A DNA stretch of 64,000 nucleotides, taken from assembly GCA_900539115.1 (NCBI GenBank), contig UQAQ01000013.1, positions 1-64,000 on the forward strand, given 5' to 3'. The notes below the pieces were generated by a model that was given only the letters and a program-made list of their open reading frames with translations, did no database searches and was not told the DNA's origin. How positions within the stretch are numbered: the stretch's first letter is position 1; each line of letters begins with the position of its first letter. The position numbers and the translations under genes are program-made. Origin of the DNA: an uncultured Roseburia sp. (GTDB lineage Bacteria; Bacillota; Clostridia; Lachnospirales; Lachnospiraceae). Shown piece after piece: positions 1 through 8,546 of the stretch.

Positions 1-46
1 TTTTGGTAGTGTCATTTTCGATAAAATCGATTATACTGTTATACAT
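1..46 (-). CDS. Partial unknown ORF running off the left edge
   Basis: An ATG at 44-46 is preceded on the minus strand by AAAGGAG with a spacing of about 9 bases and opens a frame (MYNSIIDFIENDTTK) that stays open to the window edge. Only 15 codons are visible and I do not recognise the family. The ribosome site lies in the distal arm of the hairpin at 49-107, an arrangement seen in some transposase leaders, but nothing else here supports a mobile element. It may be a real gene start or a chance ORF. Confidence 0.35.
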   Translation of the reverse strand, partial: MYNSIIDFIENDTTK

Positions 47-48
47 AA

Positions 49-112
49 GGCAGTTCTCCTTTGCGTTTTTTGTTTCGGCACTTAAAACTTTATACAAAGG
101 AGCTGCCTTTTT
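49..112. promoter_or_regulatory. Hairpin covering a Shine-Dalgarno; terminator-like on the plus strand
   Basis: GGCAGttCTCCTTTG (49-63) pairs with CAAAGGAGCTGCC (95-107), giving 13 base pairs with a two-base bulge and a loop of about 31 bases. Read on the plus strand it is followed by TTTTT, so it could end a rightward transcript entering from outside the window. Read on the minus strand the second arm contains the AAAGGAG that serves the leftward ORF starting at 46, so it could hide that ribosome site. Confidence 0.5.
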
Positions 113-147
113 CAATATTTATTTTTCCGAAAGTTTTTTTACGCTAA

Positions 148-861
148 CTATTTGAAAAATTCATGACAGCCATGCTGTGCTACTTTTGTGAGATCCCGGT
201 CAAACCAGGCGACATTTTTCGGGTCAGATGCGCTTCGGCACATAAAGTACAATGCCCCTTTCGAGATATCCTTTCCCGCCAGCGCCTGTTTTACTGCCTT
301 TTTTGTCTTGTCCGAAACCGTCACGCGGTAATATCTTCCATTGGAAACCGGCGAAAACTGGTATCTGCCGGCACGGTTGGCAAACACCACTCCTTTTATG
401 GTATCGGGAAAATGATTGGAATGAACGCGGTTTAAAATTACATTTGCCACCAGAATCCGGCCTTCCAGATCCTGATCTCCTGCCTCGGCTTCGACAATCC
501 GTTCCAAGATCTGCCGCTCTTCCTGCCGCCTCTTCTCCTCACGGCGTTTGCGTTCCCGACGTCTGCGCTCTTTTTCTTCACGTTCCCGCTGTTGCTCCTC
601 AAACTGTTTTTCTTCCGCAGCGTACGAAGTTTCCTGTTCCGAATACCGGCGCACCTGCGTATCACACCAGCACTTCACCGCTTCTTTCCTCGCCTGCGTT
701 TCCTTGACAGCCGACTGGTTCTCCTGCGTCACCTCGTCCTGCAGCACGATGGCTTCCGTCGCTTCCGGTTCTTTTTCCGGTAAATTTTTCCATGCTCCTG
801 ATAGGAGAATGACAGCCGCAGCTCCCATACTTATTCCATATAACTTTATTTTTTGAATCAT
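148..861 (-). CDS. SleB/CwlJ-like cell wall hydrolase (Hydrolase_2)
   Basis: Predicted 237-residue secreted or membrane-anchored peptidoglycan hydrolase. A hydrophobic segment at about residues 8-25 looks like a signal peptide or anchor. Residues about 80-120 are a highly charged Glu/Arg/Lys stretch, probably a helical or coiled-coil linker. The C-terminal part from residue 118 carries the SleB/CwlJ pattern: ERIVEAEAGDQ, then an ILVANVILNRV helix, a YQFSPV segment and a terminal GCHEFFK. The Glu in VEAEA is the presumed catalytic residue by family analogy. The start is ATG with AAAGGAG seven bases upstream. SleB proteins act on spore cortex lytically, but many paralogues in this group work on vegetative walls; the charged linker and lack of a separate binding domain do not decide which. 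It is downstream of smpB and may have its own leader hairpin. Confidence 0.85.
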   Translation of the reverse strand: MIQKIKLYGISMGAAAVILLSGAWKNLPEKEPEATEAIVLQDEVTQENQSAVKETQARKEAVKCWCDTQVRRYSEQETSYAAEEKQFEEQQREREEKERRRRERKRREEKRRQEERQILERIVEAEAGDQDLEGRILVANVILNRVHSNHFPDTIKGVVFANRAGRYQFSPVSNGRYYRVTVSDKTKKAVKQALAGKDISKGALYFMCRSASDPKNVAWFDRDLTKVAQHGCHEFFK

Positions 862-862
862 A

Positions 863-893
863 CATATACTCCTTTCATAGTTTAGAGTATATG
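863..893 (-). promoter_or_regulatory. Perfect 9-bp inverted repeat at the SleB-like gene's ribosome site
   Basis: On the plus strand CATATACTC (863-871) and GAGTATATG (885-893) are exact inverted copies with a 13-base loop. In the minus-strand mRNA the downstream arm includes the last bases of the AAAGGAG ribosome site of the hydrolase gene, so the hairpin would partly block translation. It could instead be a protein-binding site. Confidence 0.4.
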
Positions 894-921
894 CATTTTT
901 TTCAAAGTTATTACAAAAGTA

Positions 922-1386
922 TTACAAATTTCTCACTTTGAATTCCCGCTCGGCCGCACGGCGCTGATCTTTCTTCGCGATATCTTCGCGCTTGTCGTAC
1001 AGTTTTTTACCTTTGGCAAGGGCAATCTCCACTTTGATCAGACTTCCTTTAAAATATACCTGGAGTGGAACCAGCGTATATCCTTTTTGTGACATTTTAC
1101 CGATCATTTTGCGGATCTCGCTGCGATGCAGCAGCAGTTTCCGCACACGAAGCGGATCTTTATTGAAAATATTTCCTTTTTCGTAAGGACTCACATGCAT
1201 TCCATAGATAAATACTTCTCCTTTTTCCACGCGGATAAAAGATTCTTTAATGCTGCAATGTCCCATTCGCATGGATTTCACTTCCGTTCCATGCAGTTCG
1301 ATCCCGGCTTCGTATTTTTCTTCAATAAAATAATCATGCCACGCTTTTTTATTATTGGCAATCAATCGAATACTTTCTTTACTCAT
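922..1386 (-). CDS. smpB: SsrA-binding protein SmpB
   Basis: 154-residue tmRNA-binding protein that delivers tmRNA to stalled ribosomes for trans-translation. The sequence opens MSKESIRLIANNKKAWHDY and contains the family signatures GIELHGTEVKSMR, the FIRVEKGEVFIYGMHVSPYE strand region and the basic C-terminal tail KKLYDKREDIAKKDQRR that enters the decoding centre. A longer frame extends upstream, but it lies inside rnr; the start chosen is the ATG that overlaps the rnr stop (ATGAGTAA), which implies translational coupling. The secG-rnr-smpB order is the usual one in Firmicutes. No tmRNA gene is visible next to it. Confidence 0.97.
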   Translation of the reverse strand: MSKESIRLIANNKKAWHDYFIEEKYEAGIELHGTEVKSMRMGHCSIKESFIRVEKGEVFIYGMHVSPYEKGNIFNKDPLRVRKLLLHRSEIRKMIGKMSQKGYTLVPLQVYFKGSLIKVEIALAKGKKLYDKREDIAKKDQRRAAEREFKVRNL

Positions 1387-3514
1387 CTTCTTCCCTCTTT
1401 TCCATATTTTCCGGCAAAAAATCAATGGTTCGCAGATTTTTGTCTGCGCGTACGACCTGCACTCGCATTTTCTGCCCCAGACGGTACTCTTTCGCACTGT
1501 ACGTGCCGACAACACGGTAATTGGCGGCATCGTATTCGTATACATCGTCCGTAAGATCTGCGAGACGGATCATTCCTTCGATCGTATTTGGCAATTCCAC
1601 ATAAATGCCCCACGATGTCACACCACTGATCACACCTTCATAACATTCTCCTATCTTAGACTGCATAAATTCGGTCTTCTTCATCTTGTCCACTTCACGC
1701 TCGGCATCGTCTGCGCGCCGTTCCAGGCTGCTGCAGGATTTTGCCACTCCCGAAAGAATCTCCTGATAATGCTCCTGCCGTTTTGGAGAAAGACCTTTTT
1801 TGAAACTTTCTTTTAAAATACGGTGAATCTGAAGATCCGGATATCTTCGGATCGGCGAAGTGAAATGGCAGTAATATTTGGTTGCAAGGCCAAAATGTCC
1901 CTCATTTTCCGGCTCGTATTTGGCACGTTTCATCGCGCGCAGGGTAAGCCGACTCAAAAATGTCTCTTCTTCCGTCCCCTCGATACTTTCCATCAATTTC
2001 TGGATTTCCCGTGGATGCACTTCCTGCTGTCCCACTTTTAAGGTATGGGAGAAACTGTGTGCCAGAGCTGCCAGCTCCCGGATTTTTTCCAGATCCGGAT
2101 ATTCGTGAGTACGATATAAAAACGGAAGTTCTTTCCAAAAACTGTCTTCGGCAACCACTTTATTTGCCGCAAGCATAAATTCCTCGATGATCTTGGTCGC
2201 AAAATTGCGGTCATATGGCACGATATCGATCGGATGCCCTTCATCATCAAGAATCAGTTTACATTCCGGAAAATCAAAATCGATCGAGCCCTGTTTTTTT
2301 CGCTCTGCCCGCAGGATTGCAGCCAGTTCTTTCATTTGCTCAAACATCGGCACGAAAGCTTCGTATTCTGCCATCGTTTTTTCATCATGATCGGTCACAA
2401 TAGCATTGACGTCCGTATAACTCATACGGCGGTCTACGCAGATCACCGATTCTCCGATCCGGTAATCTTTAATATGCCCTTTCGCATCATAATGAATGAT
2501 ACAGCTGAGTGTAAGCCGGTCCACTCCCTGATTTAATGAGCAAATTCCATTGGACAGTTTTCGCGGAAGCATCGGGATAACACGGTCCGCAAGATACACA
2601 CTGGTTCCGCGGTTCAATGCCTCTTTATCAAGCGGCGAACCCTCTTTGACATAATGACTGACGTCCGCAATATGCACACCCAGTTCATAACCTCCGTTTT
2701 CCTCTTTGTGTAACGTAATCGCATCATCGAGATCTTTCGCATCTTCACCATCGATCGTCACGGTCATCCGGTCACGCAGATCCATTCGTCCTGCAATATC
2801 CGTCGAATCCACTTTCTCCGGGATATGCGGAAGTTCCCGCAGCACTTCTTCCGGAAATTCCTCCGGTATGCCGTAGCCGCGCACAATGGATAAAATATCA
2901 ATTCCCGGATCATCGGCATGTCCAAGAATCTCCGTCACGACCCCCTCCGGGCTCTTTTCTTCACTACCAAAATCTGTAATTTCCACAACGACTTTTTCAC
3001 CGGTTTCTGCCTCTTTCGTCTTTCCCTTCGGAATATAGACATCACTCGTAAACTTCTCACGGTCTACCACGACAAAACCATAATGTTTATTTCGCATAAA
3101 TGTGCCGACAACCGTCGTATTGGCACGTTTCAGGATGCGGATGATCTGGCCTTCTTTTCGCTTTCCATTCTTCGAATCCTTGTAGATCTGTACCATGACT
3201 TCATCGCCGTCATAGGCATTGGAGCAGCCGGATTCCGGAATAAAAATATCGTCCGGCTGGCCTTCTACCCGCACAAATCCAAATCCTTTGGATGTTGCCA
3301 TAAATGTTCCCGCATTGACATTTTCCTTCGGAAGCTGATAATGTCCGCTTCCATCTATTATTATTTTTCCTTCTTTTACCAGTTCGTCCAGCAGGGCATG
3401 AAATTTGGCACGTTCTTTCTTTGGCACACAAAACAGCGCCGCGATTTCTTTGCCTTTCATCGGACGATACTCTTCTTCTTTAATAAATGCATAAAGCATT
3501 TCTTTTCGATCCAT
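1379..3514 (-). CDS. rnr: Ribonuclease R
   Basis: 711-residue 3'-5' exoribonuclease of the RNB family, which degrades structured RNA and works with SmpB and tmRNA on non-stop messages. Order of parts: an N-terminal winged-helix-like region (about 1-65), cold-shock OB folds (AGTFMATSKGFGFVRVEG and a second around GTFMRNKHYGFVV), the RNB catalytic core with DLRDRMTVTIDGEDAKDLDDAI (acidic metal ligands) and HFTSPIRRYPDL, then a C-terminal S1 domain beginning ECYEGVISGVTSWGIYVELP. The preferred start is the ATG at 3512-3514, six bases after AAAGGA; an in-frame ATG eight codons upstream has no such site. The last bases overlap smpB. The strong terminator at 3593-3634 separates it from secG, so a promoter should lie at 3515-3592, where I see no clean consensus. 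Confidence 0.97.
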   Translation of the reverse strand: MDRKEMLYAFIKEEEYRPMKGKEIAALFCVPKKERAKFHALLDELVKEGKIIIDGSGHYQLPKENVNAGTFMATSKGFGFVRVEGQPDDIFIPESGCSNAYDGDEVMVQIYKDSKNGKRKEGQIIRILKRANTTVVGTFMRNKHYGFVVVDREKFTSDVYIPKGKTKEAETGEKVVVEITDFGSEEKSPEGVVTEILGHADDPGIDILSIVRGYGIPEEFPEEVLRELPHIPEKVDSTDIAGRMDLRDRMTVTIDGEDAKDLDDAITLHKEENGGYELGVHIADVSHYVKEGSPLDKEALNRGTSVYLADRVIPMLPRKLSNGICSLNQGVDRLTLSCIIHYDAKGHIKDYRIGESVICVDRRMSYTDVNAIVTDHDEKTMAEYEAFVPMFEQMKELAAILRAERKKQGSIDFDFPECKLILDDEGHPIDIVPYDRNFATKIIEEFMLAANKVVAEDSFWKELPFLYRTHEYPDLEKIRELAALAHSFSHTLKVGQQEVHPREIQKLMESIEGTEEETFLSRLTLRAMKRAKYEPENEGHFGLATKYYCHFTSPIRRYPDLQIHRILKESFKKGLSPKRQEHYQEILSGVAKSCSSLERRADDAEREVDKMKKTEFMQSKIGECYEGVISGVTSWGIYVELPNTIEGMIRLADLTDDVYEYDAANYRVVGTYSAKEYRLGQKMRVQVVRADKNLRTIDFLPENMEKREEDE

Positions 3515-3566
3515 ACGAAGTCCTTTCCGTGCAAGCATGACAATTCATTGCTTGTTTCACATTAGA

Positions 3567-3579
3567 CCTGAATAGTTAC
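3567..3579. repeat. 13-bp motif shared with the dapA leader
   Basis: CCTGAATAGTTAC occurs here upstream of rnr and again at 41357-41369 in the dapA leader. At the second place it is one arm of an inverted repeat; here no partner arm is visible. Its role is unknown. Confidence 0.4.
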
Positions 3580-3587
3580 CTAATCAG

Positions 3588-3634
3588 TAAAAAACCTCTG
3601 AAGGCTTTCTCTTTACAAAGGCTCTTCAGAGGTT
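3588..3634 (-). terminator. Rho-independent terminator after secG
   Basis: On the plus strand AACCTCTGAA (3593-3602) pairs exactly with TTCAGAGGTT (3625-3634). Read leftwards the stem is followed by a run of six T (3588-3594 region). It ends the ftsZ-secG transcript before rnr. The plus-strand side has no T run. Confidence 0.8.
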
Positions 3635-3660
3635 AAAATCCATTTTATAGTATCTCTTAA

Positions 3661-3903
3661 TTATTTCATATTCATGCAGAGTACAATGGATAAGATAATG
3701 AACAATGCACCAAGTACACTTGTAATCTTAACCAGTTTTCCTTCAGCAGAACGTCCTTTGTTCTTACTCCAATACGTATCTGCCGCGCCGGAAACTGCAC
3801 CAAGACCGGAAGTTTTTCCCTCCTGCATCAATACAACGACAACAATGGCGATACATATTACAATATATAAAACCTGGATGATTGTTTTTACTAAAGTAGA
3901 CAT
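3661..3903 (-). CDS. secG: Preprotein translocase subunit SecG
   Basis: 80-residue membrane protein that assists the SecYEG protein-conducting channel. It has the normal two-helix layout: a first membrane segment (VLYIVICIAIVVVVLMQEG), a conserved cytosolic loop with GLGAVSGAADTYW and NKGRSAEGKLVK, and a second segment (ITSVLGALFIILSIVLCMNM). The ATG starts three bases after the ftsZ stop and its GGAGG ribosome site lies inside the last ftsZ codons, so the two are translationally linked. A terminator follows at 3593-3634. Confidence 0.96.
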   Translation of the reverse strand: MSTLVKTIIQVLYIVICIAIVVVVLMQEGKTSGLGAVSGAADTYWSKNKGRSAEGKLVKITSVLGALFIILSIVLCMNMK

Positions 3904-3906
3904 CTC

Positions 3907-5184
3907 TTAGTCCTCCTTCTTTCTATAATTTTGTATAAATTCCGGAATTTTAATGCTGTCATCCTCTTTTTTCATCGTCGGGCTGACTTGCTGAGGTGTC
4001 CGGTTAATTTTATGATTTACTACAGGCATGTCCTGATTTACCGTAGCCGCTGATGGCTGCGTTTTTCTGACTGCGCTGTTAAATCCACTCAAAAAGCTTG
4101 GCTGCGACATCGGTGTAGGTTTGGCTACATGTGGCGCCGCGGTATGTCCTAAATTCATTTTTCCGCCAAGAGAACCATTGGAAAATGTACTGCCAAAACT
4201 TCCAAAGGAAGAAGCCTGTGCGGCCTCATCTTTTAAGCCTGTCGCAATGATCGTGATGGTAACTCCGTCACTGTCATCGTTATCGTCCAGCATAATACCA
4301 AAGATGATATTGGCATCTTCTCCTGCGAGCTCACGTACATACTCGGCAGCTTCGTTTGTCTCCTGAATACCGATGTCTCCACCGCTGAAATTCAGGATAA
4401 AGTTTGTCGCACCATCCACGCTTGTCTCAAGCAATGGACTTGTGATAGCCTGCTGTACGGCTTCCATACATTTGTTTTCGCCGGTTCCGTAACCAACTCC
4501 GATATGAGCGATACCTTTGTCTTTCATGATTGTCGTGACATCGGCGAAATCGAGATTGATCAGTGCAGGCAGATTGATCAGATCCGTGATACCATGTACA
4601 CCCTGCTGGAGTACCTGGTCTGCCATGCTGAATGCTTCTTTCATCGAAGTCTTCTTATCCGATATGGAAAGAAGTTTTTCGTTTGGAACTACGATCAGTG
4701 TATCAACGTTTTCTTTTAACTTGTCAATTCCTGCCAGTGCATTGTCCATACGGCGTTTTCCTTCGAACTGGAAAGGTTTTGTCACTACACCAACAGTCAG
4801 AATATCCTGTTCTTTGGCAATCTGGGCAATAACCGGAGCAGCTCCCGTTCCGGTTCCACCACCCATACCACAGGTGATGAATACCATATCATGCCCCTGA
4901 ATCAGGTTCAGAAGTTCCTCACGGCTTTCTTCTGCCGCCTGCTCTCCTACTTCCGGACGAGCTCCCGCACCCAGACCTTTTGTCAGTTTTTCACCGATCT
5001 GAATGATATGCGGTGCTTTACATCTGCGCAAATGCTGCTTGTCCGTATTGGCACAGACAAAATCCACCCCTTGAATTCCTTCGTCGATCATACGGTTTAC
5101 GGCATTGTTTCCCGCGCCGCCGACTCCGACTACAAGGATCTTACAAACATATTCCGTATCGTTGTTATTCATTATCTCTAACAC
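3907..5184 (-). CDS. ftsZ: Cell division GTPase FtsZ
   Basis: 425-residue tubulin homologue that forms the Z ring. The nucleotide-binding glycine loop VGVGGAGNNAVNRM lies near residues 19-32, the tubulin signature GGGTGTG at 108-114, and the T7 catalytic loop is in the NLDFADV region. After the globular domain (to about 320) is a Ser/Gly/Pro-rich linker, then the C-terminal partner-binding peptide IPEFIQNY near 413-420. The start is GTG (5182-5184), seven bases from GGAGG; the in-frame ATG four codons later is too far. It has its own promoter at 5297-5325 in addition to possible readthrough from divIB. No ftsA is present next to it. Confidence 0.98.
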   Translation of the reverse strand: MLEIMNNNDTEYVCKILVVGVGGAGNNAVNRMIDEGIQGVDFVCANTDKQHLRRCKAPHIIQIGEKLTKGLGAGARPEVGEQAAEESREELLNLIQGHDMVFITCGMGGGTGTGAAPVIAQIAKEQDILTVGVVTKPFQFEGKRRMDNALAGIDKLKENVDTLIVVPNEKLLSISDKKTSMKEAFSMADQVLQQGVHGITDLINLPALINLDFADVTTIMKDKGIAHIGVGYGTGENKCMEAVQQAITSPLLETSVDGATNFILNFSGGDIGIQETNEAAEYVRELAGEDANIIFGIMLDDNDDSDGVTITIIATGLKDEAAQASSFGSFGSTFSNGSLGGKMNLGHTAAPHVAKPTPMSQPSFLSGFNSAVRKTQPSAATVNQDMPVVNHKINRTPQQVSPTMKKEDDSIKIPEFIQNYRKKED

Positions 5185-5296
5185 TGCAGTTCCTCCTTCT
5201 ATCTATCCATAACTATTTCATATATTCAATTAAAGCAATTCATTCATATCAAGTCAGGGGCAGTGAACATTTGTCCCCAACGTCGCATATACTTAT

Positions 5297-5325
5297 ATAA
5301 TAAAGTTTTTCGGAAAAAATATCAA
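5297..5325 (-). promoter_or_regulatory. Sigma-A-type promoter for ftsZ
   Basis: On the minus strand TTGATA (5320-5325) and TATTAT (5297-5302) are separated by exactly 17 bases. This gives a 5' leader of about 105 bases before the GTG of ftsZ. Confidence 0.75.
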
Positions 5326-5346
5326 GTATAAATTGTATTTTTTTTG

Positions 5347-6063
5347 TTAATTTTTCTTTAAAATCACATCACCGCCGGCACGATACGATGACATATCGAT
5401 CTCTCCCGACAGTTTTTGCTCTTTTGCCGTCTTCAAAATATCCGATAATGCGGCGATTGCTTCATCGTAATTGTCCTTTTTCCCGAGGTTCACTTTAATG
5501 TCCCCCGAATACAAAAACGCAGCATTATCACTGTCAAACACGACGCGGTCCCATGTAACCCCATAATGCTGGAACAATCCCGACAAATTCATAATCCTTG
5601 ACAAAAGTGCCTCATCTTCCATCTGTACTTTCTCATATAAGGAAAATGTTGTCATTGTTTTTGTCTCAAAAAGCGGAATTCCTTTAATTTCATCCTGTGT
5701 ACTTTTCAGTACAACACCATCTTTATCAAAATAGATGAACTGATTCATATAGGAAATCCCGGCGATCATTTTCTTTTCGTACAACTTAATGTGAATCTTA
5801 TGAATTCCCGGATAGGTCACCTGATACTCGCGCACATAAGGAAGAGTCGGACAAAATCCAAGTTTTCGCTTGATCCAGGAAGATACCACATTGTGATCCA
5901 AAAAGGTATTACATACTTCCCCGGCTACCACTTCCTGTGAAAAAAAGGTATTTCCCTCGACAGTGATCTCATTGACATGAAATACTGCTGCGATAAGAAG
6001 CACCAGGGCTAGAATGATCCCCGGAATAATTAATTTCCAATGTTTTCCTTTTTTCTCGTTCAT
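5347..6063 (-). CDS. ftsQ: Cell division protein DivIB/FtsQ
   Basis: 238-residue bitopic membrane protein of the divisome. A short basic cytosolic tail (MNEKKGKHWK) precedes one membrane helix at about residues 11-28. Next comes a POTRA domain (VNEITVEGNTFFSQEVVAGE to about residue 98) and a beta domain ending SYRAGGDVILKK. The similarity is typical of the diverse DivIB/FtsQ family; position between murA and ftsZ supports the call. ATG with GGAGG six bases upstream. It is shorter than DivIB of Bacillus and lacks a long C-terminal tail. Confidence 0.85.
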   Translation of the reverse strand: MNEKKGKHWKLIIPGIILALVLLIAAVFHVNEITVEGNTFFSQEVVAGEVCNTFLDHNVVSSWIKRKLGFCPTLPYVREYQVTYPGIHKIHIKLYEKKMIAGISYMNQFIYFDKDGVVLKSTQDEIKGIPLFETKTMTTFSLYEKVQMEDEALLSRIMNLSGLFQHYGVTWDRVVFDSDNAAFLYSGDIKVNLGKKDNYDEAIAALSDILKTAKEQKLSGEIDMSSYRAGGDVILKKN

Positions 6064-6096
6064 ACTCTTCCTCCTTGTATCTTCTTTTCCCTCTGT

Positions 6097-7338
6097 CTAA
6101 TGCACACAAAGCCCGATATTTCGCATGTTTTGTATCGGATTTTCATATCCCCGCAATATATTTTCTGCCTGTTGTACAATGGTCTCTCCTTCTGCCATCG
6201 CTCCCGCCAGTAAAATGGCGGCCCCACTTCGCAGATCCGTCGCCTGCACCGTCTCGCCATGCAGTTTCGTCACTCCGTTAATATAGGCACATTTGGCAAC
6301 TGTATCGATATCCGCTCCCATTTTCTTCAGATACGGAATCATTTGAAAACGGTTTTCAAATACCGTCTCGCACAAAATACTCTCTCCATGCGCCCGCGAA
6401 AGCAGTGTCAGGAAAAGTGACTGCGCATCGGTCGGAAATCCCGGATACGGTGCTGTCTTCAGATAAGGAATCGGATGAATGCCCTGATTTCCTTCTGCAA
6501 GAACTCCCTCCGCGTCCTGTGCAAAAAAGCATCCGGATTTTTCCAGTTCTTTTCGTTCCGGAAGAAACGACTCTTTTTCTGTCCGGATACGAATTTTCCC
6601 CTGTGTCCCAAGAGCCATCGCAGCATAAGTCATAAAGACAATGCGGTCGCCCGGAATTGTCACCTCCGTTCCATGCAGTTTTCCTGCACCACAGATATGA
6701 ATCGTCCCTGTCGTCTCTCCGTTGATCTTTGCCCCCATGTCGCGAAGCATCTCACACAGGGAACAAATTTCCGGTTCTCTGGCAGTATTTTCCAATACCA
6801 CATCTGAATTTCCGGATGCATGAAATAAGAGAAGATTTTCTGTCGCACCGACACTCGGATAGGAAAAACGGATCTTTACCGTCTTCGGCACCCGTTCGCG
6901 CCGGCATACCAGCCATTCTCCTTCATCCTCCACTTTCACGCCGGATTGTTCCAGTGCTTTGATATGGATGTCAATCGGCCGTCTGCCGATGGAACACCCT
7001 CCCGGCATGTGTACTTTGGCTTCTCCGGTTCTTGCCAGCAGGCTTCCCAGAAAAAGAATCGAAGCCCGAACGCGACCGGCTTCTTTCTGTAATATTGCAC
7101 TATGTTTTAACACATCTGCCTGCACGCGGAAAACCGAATCTTCCCATGCCGTCTGCAAACCAAGATTTTCCAAAAGTTCTGCCATCACTCTGACATCGGA
7201 AATGTCCGGGCAATGTCGGAAAATCATCTCGTCGCTCGTAAGAATACTGGCCGCGAGCATTGGCAGGGCGGCATTTTTACTTCCCTGAAGCACAACCTCG
7301 CCCTCCGCACGCCTGCCTCCACGAACTGCAATCTGCAC
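6097..7338 (-). CDS. murA: UDP-N-acetylglucosamine 1-carboxyvinyltransferase MurA
   Basis: Transfers enolpyruvate from PEP to UDP-GlcNAc, the first committed step of peptidoglycan synthesis. The substrate loop GSKNAALP is near residue 20 and the PEP-binding, fosfomycin-target cysteine is in MPGGCSIGRRPIDIH. With the start chosen here this residue is Cys115, the classical number. The frame can be opened at TTG (7342-7344), but that codon is one base from GGAGG; the GTG at 7336-7338 has a seven-base spacing and gives 413 residues, the usual length. It sits between ftsW and divIB in the dcw cluster, where several other Firmicutes have murG or murB. Confidence 0.96.
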   Translation of the reverse strand: MQIAVRGGRRAEGEVVLQGSKNAALPMLAASILTSDEMIFRHCPDISDVRVMAELLENLGLQTAWEDSVFRVQADVLKHSAILQKEAGRVRASILFLGSLLARTGEAKVHMPGGCSIGRRPIDIHIKALEQSGVKVEDEGEWLVCRRERVPKTVKIRFSYPSVGATENLLLFHASGNSDVVLENTAREPEICSLCEMLRDMGAKINGETTGTIHICGAGKLHGTEVTIPGDRIVFMTYAAMALGTQGKIRIRTEKESFLPERKELEKSGCFFAQDAEGVLAEGNQGIHPIPYLKTAPYPGFPTDAQSLFLTLLSRAHGESILCETVFENRFQMIPYLKKMGADIDTVAKCAYINGVTKLHGETVQATDLRSGAAILLAGAMAEGETIVQQAENILRGYENPIQNMRNIGLCVH

Positions 7339-7396
7339 TGTCAAACCTCCGCACTTATGTTTCTACTTTATAGTATGCGGATGTTATGTATTGGTA

Positions 7397-8539
7397 TCAT
7401 GTCTTTACCCGTTTTTTCGAAATCTGCAGAACCAATCCAATTTCTGCCAGCAAAAAGATAACGCTGCTTCCTCCATAACTGATAAAAGGAAGTGCAATAC
7501 CGGTAGATGGGATGGAATTTGTGACGACGGCGATATTCGCAAGTACCTGAACAGCAATCTGAGCCATAACTCCGGTACAGATCATACCGCTGAACAAATC
7601 CGGTGACGTCGTTGCAACATCGTAAATACGCCAAAGCAAAATCAGAAACATTAGAATCACGATGCCGGCTCCGACGATTCCAAGTTCTTCACAAATAATG
7701 GCAAAGATCATATCGTTGTGAGGTTCCGGAATAAAGCCAAGTTTCTGCATACTCTCTCCGAGTCCGGTTCCAAACAGACCACCCGAGGCGATCGCATACA
7801 ACCCCTGTAAGATCTGGAACCCCCCCTCATTATTTTCTACATCAAGCCAAATCTGGATTCGCTGCATACGAAATGCATCTCCGAAAAAGATGAACAAGCC
7901 CACCAATCCGACACCAACGACAAGTGTCAAAAAGTATAATCTTTTATACCGCGCCGCCACAAAGCACATGATAAACACAATGCCCATCATAACAATCGCG
8001 GAACTTAGGTTTTCTTTTCCGACAAGAACGATCAGTACCGCAGCCGAAAGAAGGATTCGAAGTGCTCCTTTGATATGGCTTACCATCGCCGGCGCATTGT
8101 TAATAAACGATGCCGTGATGAGAAGTACCGCAATCTTACTGATCTCCGCAGGCTGAATAGAAACCGGTCCGAGGTACAGCCAGCGCTTTGCTCCGTTGAA
8201 TTCTCTTCCGACAAAATATACGGACAGCTGCAAAAGCACGGCACAAAAATAGAGTACCGTCACAAGATGCACCCGGAGTCCCGGCAGCCGCTTTAACAAG
8301 ATGCGGTAATCAAACTTCGACACTATGATCATTACAACGATTCCGACGATAACATTTATCAGCTGTTTTTTCAAAAAGTAGGCAGAATCCTGAAATTTTA
8401 CTTGTGCCGTATAAGAACTGGAACTATAGATCATCAATAGTCCAAATCCAAGAAGACATAGCACGATCAAAAGGAGACTGTAATCAAACGAATACACCGC
8501 TCCTGCATTCCCGGCTGTTTCCTGCTTTCTGTTTTTCAT
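7397..8539 (-). CDS. ftsW: SEDS peptidoglycan glycosyltransferase FtsW/SpoVE
   Basis: 380-residue polytopic membrane protein of the RodA/FtsW/SpoVE (SEDS) family that polymerises lipid II with a class B PBP partner. A cytosolic start is followed by about ten membrane helices. Family marks visible are LLMIYSSSSY in helix 1, REFNGAKRWLYLGPVSIQPAE (conserved catalytic-region loop), GGFQILQGLYAIASGGLFGTGLGES, PEPHNDMIFAIICEE and the terminal STGIALPFISYGGSS. It lies seven bases after murD. Next to two class B PBPs it could serve vegetative division, sporulation (SpoVE) or both; sequence alone does not decide. Confidence 0.93.
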   Translation of the reverse strand: MKNRKQETAGNAGAVYSFDYSLLLIVLCLLGFGLLMIYSSSSYTAQVKFQDSAYFLKKQLINVIVGIVVMIIVSKFDYRILLKRLPGLRVHLVTVLYFCAVLLQLSVYFVGREFNGAKRWLYLGPVSIQPAEISKIAVLLITASFINNAPAMVSHIKGALRILLSAAVLIVLVGKENLSSAIVMMGIVFIMCFVAARYKRLYFLTLVVGVGLVGLFIFFGDAFRMQRIQIWLDVENNEGGFQILQGLYAIASGGLFGTGLGESMQKLGFIPEPHNDMIFAIICEELGIVGAGIVILMFLILLWRIYDVATTSPDLFSGMICTGVMAQIAVQVLANIAVVTNSIPSTGIALPFISYGGSSVIFLLAEIGLVLQISKKRVKT

Positions 8540-8546
8540 GAACCGA

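Noticed and set aside
1387..1545. N-terminal extension of smpB by 53 codons
   Set aside because: It lies inside rnr in another frame; the ATG that overlaps the rnr stop fits the family start.
5264..5277. LexA-like box (GAAC-N4-GTCC) in the ftsZ leader
   Set aside because: One conserved base is wrong (GTTC expected), the site lies downstream of the -10 box, and no further copy supports it.
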